From assembly GCF_900113085.1 (NCBI RefSeq), contig NZ_FOOC01000011.1, positions 17,589 to 81,588 on the forward strand: a stretch of 64,000 nucleotides of DNA, read 5' to 3'. Below, piece after piece: positions 8,850 through 18,166 of this stretch. Each line of letters opens with the position of its first letter. Position 1 is the first letter of the stretch. The translations under genes were made by a program, and so were the position numbers. The notes under the pieces were generated by a model that saw only the letters and a list, made by a program, of their open reading frames with translations, did not search any database and was not told the DNA's origin. This stretch comes from Fontimonas thermophila. GTDB taxonomy: Bacteria; Pseudomonadota; Gammaproteobacteria; Nevskiales; Nevskiaceae.

Positions 8850-10088
8850 TTAGCGCTGGGCGGCGACCTGGGCCGGCTGGACGACGCCGCCGCTGTTACC
8901 CCAAGAGTTGCGGGTATAGGTGACGACGGCGGCGATGTCGGCGTCGGAGAGCTGCTTGAACGGCGGCATCAGGTTCTTGCCGACGAGCACCTGCTTGATT
9001 TGCGCATCGGCCGGGCCTTTGATCACGGGGCTGCCGATCAGCGACGGGAAATTCGGCGGCAGGCCCTGGCCGGTGGCCTGGTGGCAGGCCATGCAATTGG
9101 CCTTGTAAACGGCCTCGCCCTGCTTCATCAGCTCGTCCTTGGACAGCGCCTTGGCGGCGGCCGGCGCCGCTTCGGCAGCGGCAAGCTGCTGCGCCGGCGC
9201 GGCCGGGGCGGCGGCGGGCGCATCGGCCGGCACGTCGGTGGCGGTCGCGGCCGGAGCAGCGGCGACGGTCTCGCCCTTCTGCTGCGCGAGCCAGCTCTTG
9301 TACTCGTCCTCGGTCACGGCCTTGAGCACGATCGGCATGTAGCCATGGTCACGGCCGCAAAGCTCGGCGCAGACGCCGCGGTAGGTGCCCGGCTGATCGA
9401 TCTTGGTCCAGACCTCGTTGACGTAGCCCGGGATCGCGTCCTTCTTGACCGCGATTTCCGGCACCCACCAGGCGTGGATGACGTCGTTGGACGTGATCAG
9501 GAAGCGGATTTTCTTGCCGACCGGCACGACCAGCGGGTTGTCGACGTCGACGAGATAGTTGGGCACCGTGTTGACGTCGACGCCGGAGTTGAGCTGGCGC
9601 GCCTTGTTGGATTCGGCCGACAGCGTCGAGAAGAAGCTGACGTTCTCGCCCAGGTAGTCGTAGTGCCACTTCCACTGATAGCCCGTGATCTTGATGCTCA
9701 TGTCGGAGTTGCGCGTGTCCTCCATCTTGATGAGCGTCGCCGCGGCCGGGACCGCGATCGCGATCAGGATCAGGAATGGAATCGTCGTCCAGATGATCTC
9801 GACGGTGGTCGATTCGTGGAAATCCGCCGGCTTGGGGTTCTTGGAGCGGCGATGGAAGATGATCGAGTAGATCATCGCTCCGAAGACGATCACGCCGATG
9901 ACGACGCAGACCCAGAAGATCGCCATGTGCAGATGGAAGACCTCGCGGCTGATCTCGGTGACCCCCACCGGCACGTTGTACCCGCCACTGGTCTCCGTAT
10001 ATGCCTGCGCGGTCAGTGCGGCCAGCCCCAATCCAGCGCCCGCCGCCCGCTCGGCCAGCCACTTCGCACGCAAACCCCGTCTCGACAT
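8850..10088 (-). CDS. ctaC: Cytochrome c oxidase subunit II with fused C-terminal cytochrome c domain
   Basis: Subunit II takes electrons from cytochrome c through the CuA centre. The 412-residue product has a signal segment ending near AQAYTE, two membrane spans (about residues 50-75 and 95-115), then the cupredoxin domain with [10 protein letters not shown] and the CuA site [14 protein letters not shown]. An Ala/Pro-rich linker of about 40 residues leads to a C-terminal cytochrome c domain with the heme motif CMACH and the Met-ligand region NLMPPF. This makes it a caa3-like subunit II that carries its own electron donor. The start at 10088 overlaps the upstream stop as TGATG and has GGAG 7 nt upstream. 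The frame beyond it, to 10151, belongs to the DUF2244 gene. Confidence 0.97.
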   Translation of the reverse strand: MSRRGLRAKWLAERAAGAGLGLAALTAQAYTETSGGYNVPVGVTEISREVFHLHMAIFWVCVVIGVIVFGAMIYSIIFHRRSKNPKPADFHESTTVEIIWTTIPFLILIAIAVPAAATLIKMEDTRNSDMSIKITGYQWKWHYDYLGENVSFFSTLSAESNKARQLNSGVDVNTVPNYLVDVDNPLVVPVGKKIRFLITSNDVIHAWWVPEIAVKKDAIPGYVNEVWTKIDQPGTYRGVCAELCGRDHGYMPIVLKAVTEDEYKSWLAQQKGETVAAAPAATATDVPADAPAAAPAAPAQQLAAAEAAPAAAKALSKDELMKQGEAVYKANCMACHQATGQGLPPNFPSLIGSPVIKGPADAQIKQVLVGKNLMPPFKQLSDADIAAVVTYTRNSWGNSGGVVQPAQVAAQR

Positions 10089-10651
10089 CAGCGATCTCCA
10101 AAAGACAACCCGTGCGCGGACCCAAGGTCCGCTGCCGCCGGTGCCGGGCACCAGGCAGGCGTCAGCAACTGTTTCAGGCGGGCCGCGAGGCCAGCCCGCT
10201 CCTCATCCGTCAGGCAGGCGGCGATACGCACACGCTGCCCGGCACAGCTCAACACCAGGCGCGTCGCATCGTGCCGATGCGCTCCGGGCTCGAGCAGCAC
10301 ACGGGTCAATCCGCGTGTCAGCTCGACGACCGCGGTGGCCCCCGAGCCGACGCGCCCGTATTCGACGCGCAGGACATGCGGAGTGATCACCAGCACTTCG
10401 CGATCCGCGTTGCGGCGCACCGACACGTAAACCGCCGCGCCGAGCGCCGCCAGCTCCAGGCCGGTGAACGGCAGCACGAGCCACAGCCCGTGCCAGGCCA
10501 TCACTGCGGCGATCCCCAGGCCGAGCGCGGCACTCAGACCCATGAACAGCCATGCCTGGCGCGCACTCAGCGACGCGTTGGGACTGATCACGATCCGTGT
10601 CTCGACGGACTCTGCGACAGGGGATTTCGAAGCCGCGGAATTGTAGTGCAT
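10088..10651 (-). CDS. DUF2244 family membrane protein, first gene of the cox operon
   Basis: A 187-residue protein with two adjacent hydrophobic segments (about residues 34-72) after ISPNASLSARQAWLF, the opening pattern of the DUF2244 family. The family is commonly the first gene before coxB in proteobacteria, but its role is unknown. Its stop overlaps the coxB start (TGATG). The ATG at 10651 is the only Met before the conserved region; no Shine-Dalgarno is visible. Frame further upstream, to 10789, lacks family features and crosses the msrB start on the other strand. Confidence 0.82.
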   Translation of the reverse strand: MHYNSAASKSPVAESVETRIVISPNASLSARQAWLFMGLSAALGLGIAAVMAWHGLWLVLPFTGLELAALGAAVYVSVRRNADREVLVITPHVLRVEYGRVGSGATAVVELTRGLTRVLLEPGAHRHDATRLVLSCAGQRVRIAACLTDEERAGLAARLKQLLTPAWCPAPAAADLGSAHGLSFGDR

Positions 10652-10702
10652 AAGTCGGCGGAAAAAAATCGTGTGCGGGCCGCTCGGCCGACATGCTACG
10701 CC

Positions 10703-10716
10703 GATCCGGCCGGATC
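10703..10716. repeat. 14-bp perfect palindrome in the cox/msr divergent promoter region
   Basis: GATCCGGCCGGATC is its own reverse complement and lies in the 132-bp gap between the DUF2244-cox operon and msrB. It could be an operator for either side, but GC-rich palindromes of this length can arise by chance. Confidence 0.35.
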
Positions 10717-10783
10717 CGGCAGTCCAGCGGAACTCCCTTGCCACGGACGGCGTCCAAGCATCGAGCCCCGCAACGACATGGTC

Positions 10784-11281
10784 ATGCATCGACGGCCCCT
10801 GCTACAGGCCTTGTCCGCCCTCCTCGCCACACCGGTGATGCTGCGTGTGCATGCCCAAGAAACCATCGGCACCCTGGGACACACGCCGGCGTACTGGCGG
10901 CCGTACTTAAGCGAGGCCGCCGGGCGTGTGCTGTTCGAGGAAGACACCGAACCACCGTTCAGCAGCCCGCTCAACGGCGAGAAACGCGCCGGCACCTACG
11001 TCTGCGCCGCCTGCCATCAACCCTTGTTCAGCTCGCAAACCAAGTTCGACAGCGGGACCGGCTGGCCCAGCTTCTGGGCCACACTTCCCAACGCCGTCGG
11101 CACCCGGCCCGACCGGCGGCTGTGGATCGAGCGCACCGAGTATCACTGCCGCCGCTGCGGCGGCCACCAAGGTCATGTCTTCGACGACGGGCCACCGCCG
11201 ACCGGCCTGCGTTACTGCAACAACGGCCTGGCGCTGCGCTTCGTACCTCTCGGCGAGAAGCTGCCGGAGCTGCGCGGATGA
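10784..11281 (+). CDS. msrB: Peptide-methionine (R)-S-oxide reductase MsrB, exported
   Basis: Reduces the R form of methionine sulfoxide in proteins. The 165-residue product starts with a twin-arginine-like or Sec signal (MHRRPLLQALSALLATPVM, cleavage near VHAQ), so it should act in the periplasm. The zinc site is formed by CAAC and CRRC. The substrate region SGTGWPSFW and the catalytic RYCNNGLALRFVP are intact. ATG at 10784 is chosen; ATG at 10778 two codons upstream is equally possible, and neither has a strong ribosome site. The stop overlaps the msrA start (ATGA), so the pair works like a split version of the fused MsrAB enzymes. Confidence 0.95.
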   Translation: MHRRPLLQALSALLATPVMLRVHAQETIGTLGHTPAYWRPYLSEAAGRVLFEEDTEPPFSSPLNGEKRAGTYVCAACHQPLFSSQTKFDSGTGWPSFWATLPNAVGTRPDRRLWIERTEYHCRRCGGHQGHVFDDGPPPTGLRYCNNGLALRFVPLGEKLPELRG

Positions 11282-11877
11282 ACACCCTGCGCGCGACGCT
11301 GCTCGCGCTCGCTGCCATGGCAGGACCGGCAGCCCAGGCCGCGACATCGGTGGCCACCTTCGCCGGTGGCTGTTTCTGGTGCACGGAGGCGGACTTCGAG
11401 CGCGTGCCGGGCGTGATCGCCGTGGTGTCCGGCTATACCGGCGGTCATGTCGATGATCCAAGCTACGAGGAGGTCTCCGCCGGCGGCACCGGCCATGTCG
11501 AAGCCGTCGAGATCCGCTTCGATCCGGCCGTCGTCAGCTACGCGCGCCTGCTCGAGATCTACTGGCACAGCATCGACCCCTACGACGCCGATGGCCAGTT
11601 CTGCGACCGCGGTCCGCAATATCGCAGCGCGATTTTCGTCCACGATGCCGCACAGCGCGCTGCCGCCGAGCGCAGCAAGGCCGAACTGGCGCAACGCTAT
11701 CCCGATCGCCCGGCGATCGTCACTCCGATCCTGCCGGCGGTGCGCTTCTGGGTCGCCGAAGTGGCGCACCAGGACTATCACCGGAAAAATCCGGTGCGTT
11801 ACCGCTACTACCGCTGGGGCTGCGGCCGTGATGCCCGGCTCGACGCATTGTGGGGGCCCCACCGGCCAGGCAGGTAG
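11278..11877 (+). CDS. msrA: Peptide-methionine (S)-S-oxide reductase MsrA, exported
   Basis: Reduces the S form of methionine sulfoxide. The 199-residue product has a clear Sec signal peptide (MNTLRATLLALAAMAG, cleavage near AQAA) followed at once by the catalytic motif GGCFWCTEADFE. Other family marks are GYTGGHVDDPSYEEV, GTGHVEAVEIRFDP and the distal VAHQDYHRKNP. It overlaps msrB by 4 bp. Export of both partners suggests repair of oxidised periplasmic or envelope proteins. It ends 18 bp from the convergent bioD stop. Confidence 0.96.
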   Translation: MNTLRATLLALAAMAGPAAQAATSVATFAGGCFWCTEADFERVPGVIAVVSGYTGGHVDDPSYEEVSAGGTGHVEAVEIRFDPAVVSYARLLEIYWHSIDPYDADGQFCDRGPQYRSAIFVHDAAQRAAAERSKAELAQRYPDRPAIVTPILPAVRFWVAEVAHQDYHRKNPVRYRYYRWGCGRDARLDALWGPHRPGR

Positions 11878-11895
11878 ATTCCCCGCACCTTTCGC

Positions 11896-12561
11896 TCACC
11901 AGGGCGCCCCGGCGAGCGCCGCGGCCGCGGTATCCGCATCCGCATGCATCGGCACCACTCCCCACAGCGGGGCGGGCAAGCGTGCGCGCAGGGTATCGAC
12001 ATTTTCCCGCCAGTAAGGCTGCTCCGGCGGCAACACGTTGGCGACCCAGCCGGCCAGCGTCGTGCGCCGCAGAATCGATTCGGCGCTGAGCAAGGCATGG
12101 TTGATACAGCCCAGACGCAGACCGACGACGAGCACCACCGGGAATCGGTTGGCCGCGACCCAGTCATCGAACCCGCTGTCCGCGTCGAGCGGCACACGCC
12201 AGCCGCCGGCGCCTTCGACGACGACACGCTCGTATCGCTGCGCGAGTTGCGCATGCTGGCGTGACAAAAACAGCGGATCGATGCGCACACCGCTACGCGC
12301 CGCGGCAATGTGCGGTGCAATCGGCTCCTCGAGTGCAATCGGATTGACCTGGGCATAGTCGAGTCCAGGGGCGGATTCGGCGAGCAGCGCGAGCGCATCC
12401 TCGTTACGCAAACCCTGCGCGGTACGCGCACAACCCGATGCCACCGGTTTGTAGCCGCAGGCGCGCAGCCCGCGCTGCCGCGCGCGCCGCAGCAGGGCGC
12501 AGGCGATGCGCGTCTTGCCGACGCCGGTATCGGTACCCGTGACAAATAGTGTTGTACTCAT
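11896..12561 (-). CDS. bioD: Dethiobiotin synthetase
   Basis: ATP-dependent carboxylase that closes the ureido ring of dethiobiotin from diaminopelargonic acid. The 221-residue product opens with the P-loop [12 protein letters not shown] and has YKPVASG, the [12 protein letters not shown] motif and [12 protein letters not shown], all typical. The start at 12561 overlaps the upstream stop (ATGA). It is the last gene of bioB-bioF-small gene-bioD. Frame extending upstream to 12921 is overlap with the neighbours. Confidence 0.96.
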   Translation of the reverse strand: MSTTLFVTGTDTGVGKTRIACALLRRARQRGLRACGYKPVASGCARTAQGLRNEDALALLAESAPGLDYAQVNPIALEEPIAPHIAAARSGVRIDPLFLSRQHAQLAQRYERVVVEGAGGWRVPLDADSGFDDWVAANRFPVVLVVGLRLGCINHALLSAESILRRTTLAGWVANVLPPEQPYWRENVDTLRARLPAPLWGVVPMHADADTAAAALAGAPW

Positions 12562-12788
12562 CGCATACCCCCGCGCAGCAAGCCATAGAGACTCACCGCC
12601 ATCCATACCGCCTCGAGCAGCAGAAATCCCAACTGGCGCTCGAGGGCGGCAACCCCCGTGAGCAAGGTCGCGCCCACAAGATTGGCAAGCAGATAGGGGC
12701 GATCCGTTGGATGCCAGCGCCCGGCCTGCTGCAACGCAAAGGCAGTGAGAATCAGGCCGGCACCGCACAGAGAAACGAGCTGGATCAT
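12558..12788 (-). CDS. Small CBU_0592-like membrane protein inside the bio operon
   Basis: A 76-residue protein with three hydrophobic segments (about residues 3-20, 32-48 and 53-71), separated by [16 protein letters not shown] and ALERQL. The layout resembles the CBU_0592 family of short membrane proteins of unknown function. It overlaps the bioF stop and the bioD start by ATGA at both ends, so it is firmly inside the operon, where other gammaproteobacteria have bioH and bioC. A transport or anchoring role for a biotin intermediate would be speculation. Confidence 0.72.
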   Translation of the reverse strand: MIQLVSLCGAGLILTAFALQQAGRWHPTDRPYLLANLVGATLLTGVAALERQLGFLLLEAVWMAVSLYGLLRGGMR

Positions 12789-13987
12789 GCCGCGCGCGCC
12801 TCGATTCCTTGGGCGAGGACCTCGACCAGGCGATCGATCTGGGCCTCGGTATGCGCGGCCGACAGCGTGATCCGCAACCGCGAGGTACCCGGTGGCACCG
12901 TCGGTGGACGGATCGCCGCAACCCAGAACCCGGCCTCGAACAGCCGGCGCGACAAAGCCAGCGTCGCCGTCTCCGACCCGAGGATCAGCGGCTGGATCGG
13001 CGTCGCCGAATCCGTCATGGCGATGCCGCACTGCCGGCAGCCCGTGCGGAAACGTTCGACGTTGGCCAGAAGCCGCGCGCGCCGGTGTGCGCCCTCGTCG
13101 CTGGCGACGATGGCCAGGGCCGCACGCGCCGCGGCAGCGAGCGCCGGAGGCGGTGCGGTCGAGAACACCCAGCTACGCGCGCGCTGGATCAGATACTCGA
13201 TGAGCGCCTCGTCGCCGGCGACGAAAGCCCCACCGCAGCCGAGCGCCTTGCCGAGGGTGGCGACCTGGATCTGTGGCACCAGCGTCTCGCCGCACAAGGC
13301 GGACCAATGCTCGGCGATGCCGCGCCCGCCGGCGCCGAGCACGCCCAGGCCGTGGGCATCGTCGACCATCAGCACAGCGTCGTGCGCGGCGCAGAGGCGT
13401 ACGAGCTCCGGCAGCGGCGCAAGATCGCCGTCCATCGAGAACACACCATCGGTGGCCACGAGCACGAGATCGGTATCCGACCGCCCAGCCGTGCGCGCCA
13501 GCGCGGCGGCATAGGCCGCGCCATTGGCATGTGCGACCCGGACATAAGTCGCGCCACTGAGCCGGCCACCGTCGATCAACGATGCATGATTGAGCTCATC
13601 GGCGATGAGCATATCGTTTTTGCCGAGCAGGGCACGCAGCACGCCCAGATTCGCGGCCCAGCCGCTCGAGAACAACAGAGCGCGCGGTCGCCTGAGGAAA
13701 GCGGCGAGCGCCTCCTCGAGCGCGCAGTGTTCGCGGTTGTAGCCGGATACCAGAGCCGCGGCGCCGCTGCCGGTGCCGGATGCATCGAGCGCACGCCGTG
13801 CTGCCGCGGCGACGCGCGGATCCGCGGCGAGCCCCAGATAGTCGTTGCTGCAGAAATTGATGCAACTGCGACCATCGACGCGGATCTGTACGCCGTGGGC
13901 GCCGTCGATGATGCGGCGCACGCGGTACAAATCCGCTGCGCGGATTTGTTCGAGCCGCTGCTCGAGCCGCCGTGCCAGCGCGTTCAT
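12785..13987 (-). CDS. bioF: 8-amino-7-oxononanoate synthase
   Basis: PLP enzyme that joins pimeloyl-ACP and alanine to give KAPA, the first committed step of the biotin ring. The 400-residue product has the N-terminal [12 protein letters not shown], the substrate-region [13 protein letters not shown], the cofactor-binding [10 protein letters not shown] and the Schiff-base lysine in [14 protein letters not shown]. The C-terminal [14 protein letters not shown] is typical. The start at 13987 overlaps the bioB stop (ATGA). Longer in-frame sequence upstream to 14713 lies within bioB and is not part of the gene. Confidence 0.97.
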   Translation of the reverse strand: MNALARRLEQRLEQIRAADLYRVRRIIDGAHGVQIRVDGRSCINFCSNDYLGLAADPRVAAAARRALDASGTGSGAAALVSGYNREHCALEEALAAFLRRPRALLFSSGWAANLGVLRALLGKNDMLIADELNHASLIDGGRLSGATYVRVAHANGAAYAAALARTAGRSDTDLVLVATDGVFSMDGDLAPLPELVRLCAAHDAVLMVDDAHGLGVLGAGGRGIAEHWSALCGETLVPQIQVATLGKALGCGGAFVAGDEALIEYLIQRARSWVFSTAPPPALAAAARAALAIVASDEGAHRRARLLANVERFRTGCRQCGIAMTDSATPIQPLILGSETATLALSRRLFEAGFWVAAIRPPTVPPGTSRLRITLSAAHTEAQIDRLVEVLAQGIEARAA

Positions 13988-15009
13988 GCAAGGGCCTGAC
14001 GGCACTCCCCCTCGCCGTGCGGCGGCTGCGGCAGAGCCTGCGCGCCGGCGGACTCGCCGTCCTCGGCCGCAATGCCCAGCCGCGCGAACAGGGCGCGGTC
14101 TTTTGCGTTCTGCGGGTTTTCGGTGGTCAGCAGCCGGTCGCCATAGAAAATCGAGTTGGCGCCGGCGAAAAAGCATAGCGCCTGCAGCTCGTCGGACATC
14201 GCGGTGCGGCCGGCCGACAGACGCACGTACGATCGGGGCATCAGAATGCGGGCGACGGCGATCGTGCGCACGAACTCGATCGGATCGAGTGCCTCGGTCC
14301 CATGCAGCGGGGTATTTTCGACCTGCACGAGCTGATTGATCGGCACGCTCTCCGGATGCGGATCGAGAATCGCGAGCTGGCGCAGTAACTCGGCGCGGTC
14401 GGCCGGGCTCTCGCCCATGCCGACGATGCCACCACAACAGATCTTGATACCGGCGGCGCGCACATGCGCGAGCGTGTCCAGGCGGTCTTGATAGGTACGC
14501 GTGGTGATGATCTTGCCGTAGTACTCCGGCGAGGTATCGAGATTGTGGTTGTAGTAATCCAGACCCGCCTGGGCCAGACGCTCGGCCTGCTCCGGCCTGA
14601 GCATGCCGAGCGTCACGCAGGTCTCCATGCCCAGACGCTTGACCTCGCGCACCATGGCCTCGACCTTCGCGAGATCGCGGTCCTTGGGCGAACGCCAGGC
14701 CGCGCCCATGCAAAAGCGCGTCGCACCATTGGCCTTGGCCGCGCGGGCCGCGGCCACCACCGCCTCGACCTCCATCAGTGGTTCGCGCTTTAAGCCCGCG
14801 TCGTAATGCACCGACTGCGGACAGTACGCGCAGTCCTCGGGGCAGGCGCCGGTCTTGATCGACAGCAGGGTGGACAATTGCACGCGGTTGGGCGCAAAGT
14901 GGCTGCGGTGCACGCCGTGCGCGCGGAACAACAGGTCATTGAACGGCAGGCGGAACAAAGCCTCGACTTCCTCGCGGGTCCAGTCGTGACGCACGGCGGC
15001 AAAAGACAT
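13984..15009 (-). CDS. bioB: Biotin synthase
   Basis: Radical-SAM enzyme that inserts sulfur into dethiobiotin. The 341-residue product has the cluster motif CPEDCAYC (Cys at 56, 60 and 63), the [11 protein letters not shown] region and the later YYNHNLDTS and [11 protein letters not shown] motifs; the auxiliary cluster ligand region RLSAGR is intact. GGGAG lies upstream of the ATG. It is the first gene of the bio operon, behind a 178-bp divergent region that holds a BirA-type operator. Confidence 0.98.
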   Translation of the reverse strand: MSFAAVRHDWTREEVEALFRLPFNDLLFRAHGVHRSHFAPNRVQLSTLLSIKTGACPEDCAYCPQSVHYDAGLKREPLMEVEAVVAAARAAKANGATRFCMGAAWRSPKDRDLAKVEAMVREVKRLGMETCVTLGMLRPEQAERLAQAGLDYYNHNLDTSPEYYGKIITTRTYQDRLDTLAHVRAAGIKICCGGIVGMGESPADRAELLRQLAILDPHPESVPINQLVQVENTPLHGTEALDPIEFVRTIAVARILMPRSYVRLSAGRTAMSDELQALCFFAGANSIFYGDRLLTTENPQNAKDRALFARLGIAAEDGESAGAQALPQPPHGEGECRQALA

Positions 15010-15154
15010 CCAGATACTCCCTCAAGCTCGATGAAACGGCCGGCGTTGCGGCCAGGTTGGAAACGTGCTGAACCGTCGATCACCGCGGCGACCCACCCCG
15101 CCCCGGCGTACCCGGCAGCCGTGGGCTGGGAGTGTTCCGCGCACAGCGGATGCT

Positions 15155-15184
15155 GTCAACCAATCCGTGCCCGGTTTGGTTGAC
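15155..15184. promoter_or_regulatory. Candidate BirA operator between bioB and comF
   Basis: GTCAACC and GGTTGAC half-sites are separated by exactly 16 nt; extended, GTCAACCAA and TTGGTTGAC form a perfect 9-bp inverted repeat. The E. coli bio operator has TTGTAAACC and GGTTTACAA with the same 16-nt spacing. The site is about 146 bp upstream of bioB and ends 3 bp before the chosen comF start. BirA with biotinyl-AMP would be the repressor. This is an inference from pattern and place. Confidence 0.7.
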
Positions 15185-15187
15185 GAC

Positions 15188-15868
15188 ATGGTGGGGCGTG
15201 CGCTCGCCGCGCTGTTGCCACCGCGCTGTCGCCGATGCCATACCCCCCTGCGCGGCGGCATGCTGTGCCCACCCTGCAGCGCCGAGCTGCCGTGGAACCA
15301 CACGGCCTGTACGCGTTGCGCGCAACCGCTGGCCGTGGCCACGGTTTGTTCCGGCTGCCAGGCACAACCGCCGCCGTTCGATCAAGCCTGGGCGGCGCTG
15401 CGCCTCGAACCCCCGGTGCAGCACTGGATCCACGCGCTCAAATACCGCGCCGATTTGGCGCAGGCGCCGCTGCTCGGCACGCTGATGTGCGCGCAGCTCG
15501 CGCGCCGGGCGGCGCCCCTGCCCCAATTACTCCTGCCGGTACCGCTGCATGCCATACGCCTGCGCCGCCGCGGCTACAACCAGGCCTTGGAAATCAGCCG
15601 CGTGCTCGCGCACGGGCTGTCGATCCCCCTGGCCATCCGCGCCGCCGAGCGTATTCGCCCGACCGAGGATCAGATCGGCCAGTCAGCCGCCGCACGCCGG
15701 CGCAACATGCGCGATGCCTTCGCCATCAATGGCCGCCTGGATGGCCTGCACGTGGCGCTGGTGGACGACGTCATGACCACTGGCGCCACGTTCGCATCCC
15801 TCGCCCGCGCCTGTCGCGCCGCCGGCGCGGTGCGCATCGAGGTCTGGGCCGCGGCGCGGACACCCTGA
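15188..15868 (+). CDS. comF: ComF family phosphoribosyltransferase-like protein
   Basis: ComF(C) proteins are needed for DNA uptake in competent bacteria; the domain is related to type I phosphoribosyltransferases. The 226-residue product opens with a double zinc-ribbon (CRRCH, CPPC, CTRC, CSGC), then LKYRADLAQAPLLG, the VPLHAIRLRRRGYNQALEIS motif, and the PRPP-loop-like VALVDDVMTTGATF. Start at 15188 is chosen because the family begins a few residues before the LLPPRC motif; an in-frame ATG at 15065 would place the BirA operator inside the gene. No Shine-Dalgarno is evident. It is divergent from bioB, a neighbourhood seen in other gammaproteobacteria. Confidence 0.9.
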   Translation: MVGRALAALLPPRCRRCHTPLRGGMLCPPCSAELPWNHTACTRCAQPLAVATVCSGCQAQPPPFDQAWAALRLEPPVQHWIHALKYRADLAQAPLLGTLMCAQLARRAAPLPQLLLPVPLHAIRLRRRGYNQALEISRVLAHGLSIPLAIRAAERIRPTEDQIGQSAAARRRNMRDAFAINGRLDGLHVALVDDVMTTGATFASLARACRAAGAVRIEVWAAARTP

Positions 15869-16033
15869 GTACCCCGCGCCGGATGGGGCCCACTGCGCGC
15901 ACCAATCGCACACGGTCTGGCGCAGCACGATGGCGCAACCGGCCCGGTCGCGTCATCCTGAAAGCTTTCCCGCTTGCGCAGATCCGCGCGGATCGCGAAC
16001 GTGCCGATTTCTCAGCAGAAATGACGACGCCCC

Positions 16034-17269
16034 GTGAAACCCGAGCCATTGATCACCAACGACGCCGTCACCCTCGGTCTGTTGTCGGCGCTGCTGGGCG
16101 TGGTGTTTTACACCGCCCATAGCGCGCATCCGTTCTGGCGCCGGTTTTACGCCTACGTGCCAGCCCTGCTGCTGTGCTACTTCCTGCCGGCGCTGTTCAA
16201 CTCGCTGGGGGTGATCGATGGTGAGCACTCACAGCTCTACGTCGTGGCCTCGCGCTACCTGCTCCCGGCGACGCTGGTGCTGCTGACACTGTCGATCGAT
16301 CTGCCTGCCATCCTGCGCCTCGGCCCCAAGGCGCTGGCGCTGTTTCTGACCGGCACCCTGGGCGTGATCGTGGGCGGACCGCTGGCTCTACTGATCTGGC
16401 AATCCCTTGCGCCCGGGGTCGTCGCCGGCGAGGTCTGGCGCGGCATGGCCACGGTCGCCGGCAGCTGGATCGGCGGCAGCGCCAATCAGGCGGCGATGAA
16501 GGAAGTGTTTGCGGTCGACAACAATCTGTTCGGCATGATGGTCGCCGTCGATGTCATCGTTGCCAATCTGTGGATGGCGGTGCTGCTCTACCTCGCCGGG
16601 CGTTCGCAGACCCTCGATGCGCGGCGCGGGGTGGACACCTCGGCATTACAGGCCTTGCGCACGCGCATGGAGCGCTTCGAGGCCGAGCATGCCCGCATCC
16701 CCCAATTACCGGATCTGATCTTCATGCTCGCGCTGGCCTTCGGCGCCACCGGGCTTGCGCATGCGCTGGCCACGCCGCTTGCGGCCTTCTTCGATGCGCA
16801 AGGGGCCTGGGCGCAGCGCTTGAGCCTGGCCAGCCCGTTTTTCTGGATCGTCGTGCTGGCGACGAGTTTCGGTCTTCTGCTGTCGTTCACCGGCGCACGC
16901 CGACTCGAAGGCGCCGGTGCCTCCAAGATCGGCAGTGCGCTGCTGTATGTGCTGATTGCGAGCATCGGCATGCACATGGATCTGCGCGCGATTCTCACCA
17001 ATCCGGGGCTGTTCGGAGTCGGCCTGACCTGGATTGCGATCCACGCCGCCCTGCTGATCGCCGTCGCCCGACTGCTCAAGGCTCCGGTGTTCTACCTCGC
17101 GATCGGCAGTCAGGCCAACATCGGCGGCGCCGCGAGCGCACCGGTCGTCGCCAGCGCGTTCCATCCGTCGCTGGCGCCGGTCGGCGTGCTGCTCGCCGTG
17201 CTCGGCTATGCGCTGGGCACCTATGGCGGCTGGGTGTGTGGCCAGTTGCTGCGTCTGGTCGCGGAGTAA
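16034..17269 (+). CDS. DUF819 family membrane protein (putative transporter)
   Basis: A 411-residue protein with eleven or twelve predicted membrane segments, matching the DUF819 (YjcL-like) family. Visible marks are the GSWIGGSANQAAMKEVF stretch (about residues 150-166) and the related GSQANIGGAASAPVVA near the C terminus; such paired Gly/Asn/Ala segments suggest two inverted halves, as in secondary transporters. Substrate is unknown. The start is GTG at 16034 with no clear ribosome site, after 165 bp without other features. It converges on the esterase gene with a 17-bp gap. Confidence 0.8.
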   Translation: MKPEPLITNDAVTLGLLSALLGVVFYTAHSAHPFWRRFYAYVPALLLCYFLPALFNSLGVIDGEHSQLYVVASRYLLPATLVLLTLSIDLPAILRLGPKALALFLTGTLGVIVGGPLALLIWQSLAPGVVAGEVWRGMATVAGSWIGGSANQAAMKEVFAVDNNLFGMMVAVDVIVANLWMAVLLYLAGRSQTLDARRGVDTSALQALRTRMERFEAEHARIPQLPDLIFMLALAFGATGLAHALATPLAAFFDAQGAWAQRLSLASPFFWIVVLATSFGLLLSFTGARRLEGAGASKIGSALLYVLIASIGMHMDLRAILTNPGLFGVGLTWIAIHAALLIAVARLLKAPVFYLAIGSQANIGGAASAPVVASAFHPSLAPVGVLLAVLGYALGTYGGWVCGQLLRLVAE

Positions 17270-17286
17270 ATCCGCGCGCATCAATC

Positions 17287-18105
17287 TTACGGCGGCGCAA
17301 AGCGCAGGTGTCGATCGAGAAAATCGAGCGCGTGCTCGCGGGCCGCACCGGGCCAGAAAAAACCGGCGATGTGCCCGCGCCAGCCCAACCATTCGAGGGC
17401 GTGATCGACGCCAGCGGATGCCAGCGCCGCCTGCATGCGCCGGGGATGCTCGGAAGACACGATCCAGTCCCAGCGCGCGTGGTAGAGAAACATCGGCGGC
17501 GCATTTGCATCCACCTGATGCAGCGGAGAAGCGGCACGATAGCGCTCCGGCATCTGCTCGAGCGTGCCGCCCAAGAATCGCTGTACCAGGGGGCTGTCGG
17601 CGGCCGCGACCAGATCGGCGGGCAAGCCCCCGGCGACGACGGCGCGCACGCGCGGCGTTTCGGTGGTCAGCGCCGCCAGCGCGGCAAGGTGCGCACCGGC
17701 GGAATACCCCCAGGCACCGATGCGCTGCGCATCCAGACCCAGCGCCGGTGCTTGTGCCTGCAGCCATTCCAGGGCCAGGCGCACGTCATCGAGCTGCGCC
17801 GGAAAAATGTAGGCAGGGACGAGCCGGTAGTCGATCGAAAAAGCGGCATAACCGCGCGCCTGCAAGTCGGCGGCAAACGCATGCATGTGCGTGCGCTTGC
17901 CGCTGCGCCAGCCACCACCGTGGATCAGCAGCACGACCGGGCAGGCGGTGCAGGACGCAGGCCGGTACAGATCGCCCGATAGCGGCTGCGGCCACTCCGG
18001 CGGCGTGAACACATACGTCTGAGGCTGCGCCGCACGCCCCGCCGCCGGCAGCAACCCCAACACCCACACCAGTCCGGCCAGCACATTGCGCCATTGGGTT
18101 GTCAT
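17287..18105 (-). CDS. Exported alpha/beta-hydrolase (esterase/lipase family)
   Basis: The 272-residue product has an N-terminal signal sequence (about residues 7-25, cleavage near GRAAQ). It carries the oxyanion motif LLIHGGGW, the nucleophile elbow GYSAGAH, and later an Asp in ARWDWIV and a His in WRGHIAGFF that complete a plausible triad. This fits the hormone-sensitive-lipase-like esterases. Substrate is unknown. ATG at 18105 is preferred since AAGGGA stands 7 nt upstream; a GTG at 18123 is possible. No operon partner is obvious. Confidence 0.87.
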   Translation of the reverse strand: MTTQWRNVLAGLVWVLGLLPAAGRAAQPQTYVFTPPEWPQPLSGDLYRPASCTACPVVLLIHGGGWRSGKRTHMHAFAADLQARGYAAFSIDYRLVPAYIFPAQLDDVRLALEWLQAQAPALGLDAQRIGAWGYSAGAHLAALAALTTETPRVRAVVAGGLPADLVAAADSPLVQRFLGGTLEQMPERYRAASPLHQVDANAPPMFLYHARWDWIVSSEHPRRMQAALASAGVDHALEWLGWRGHIAGFFWPGAAREHALDFLDRHLRFAPP

Positions 18106-18166
18106 CGATCCATCCCTTCTCACACAGTGCCTGCGGGATACGTAGCGCCACCGCGCCTTGGATGCA

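Noticed and set aside
7138..8853. A 571-codon plus-strand frame opposite coxA
   Set aside because: It mirrors the coxA codons and is full of His, Arg, Glu and Asp with no recognisable domain.
15869..16033. Possible tRNA or small RNA in the gap after comF
   Set aside because: A GATCCGCGCGGATC palindrome is present, but no cloverleaf arms or CCA-like end could be built.
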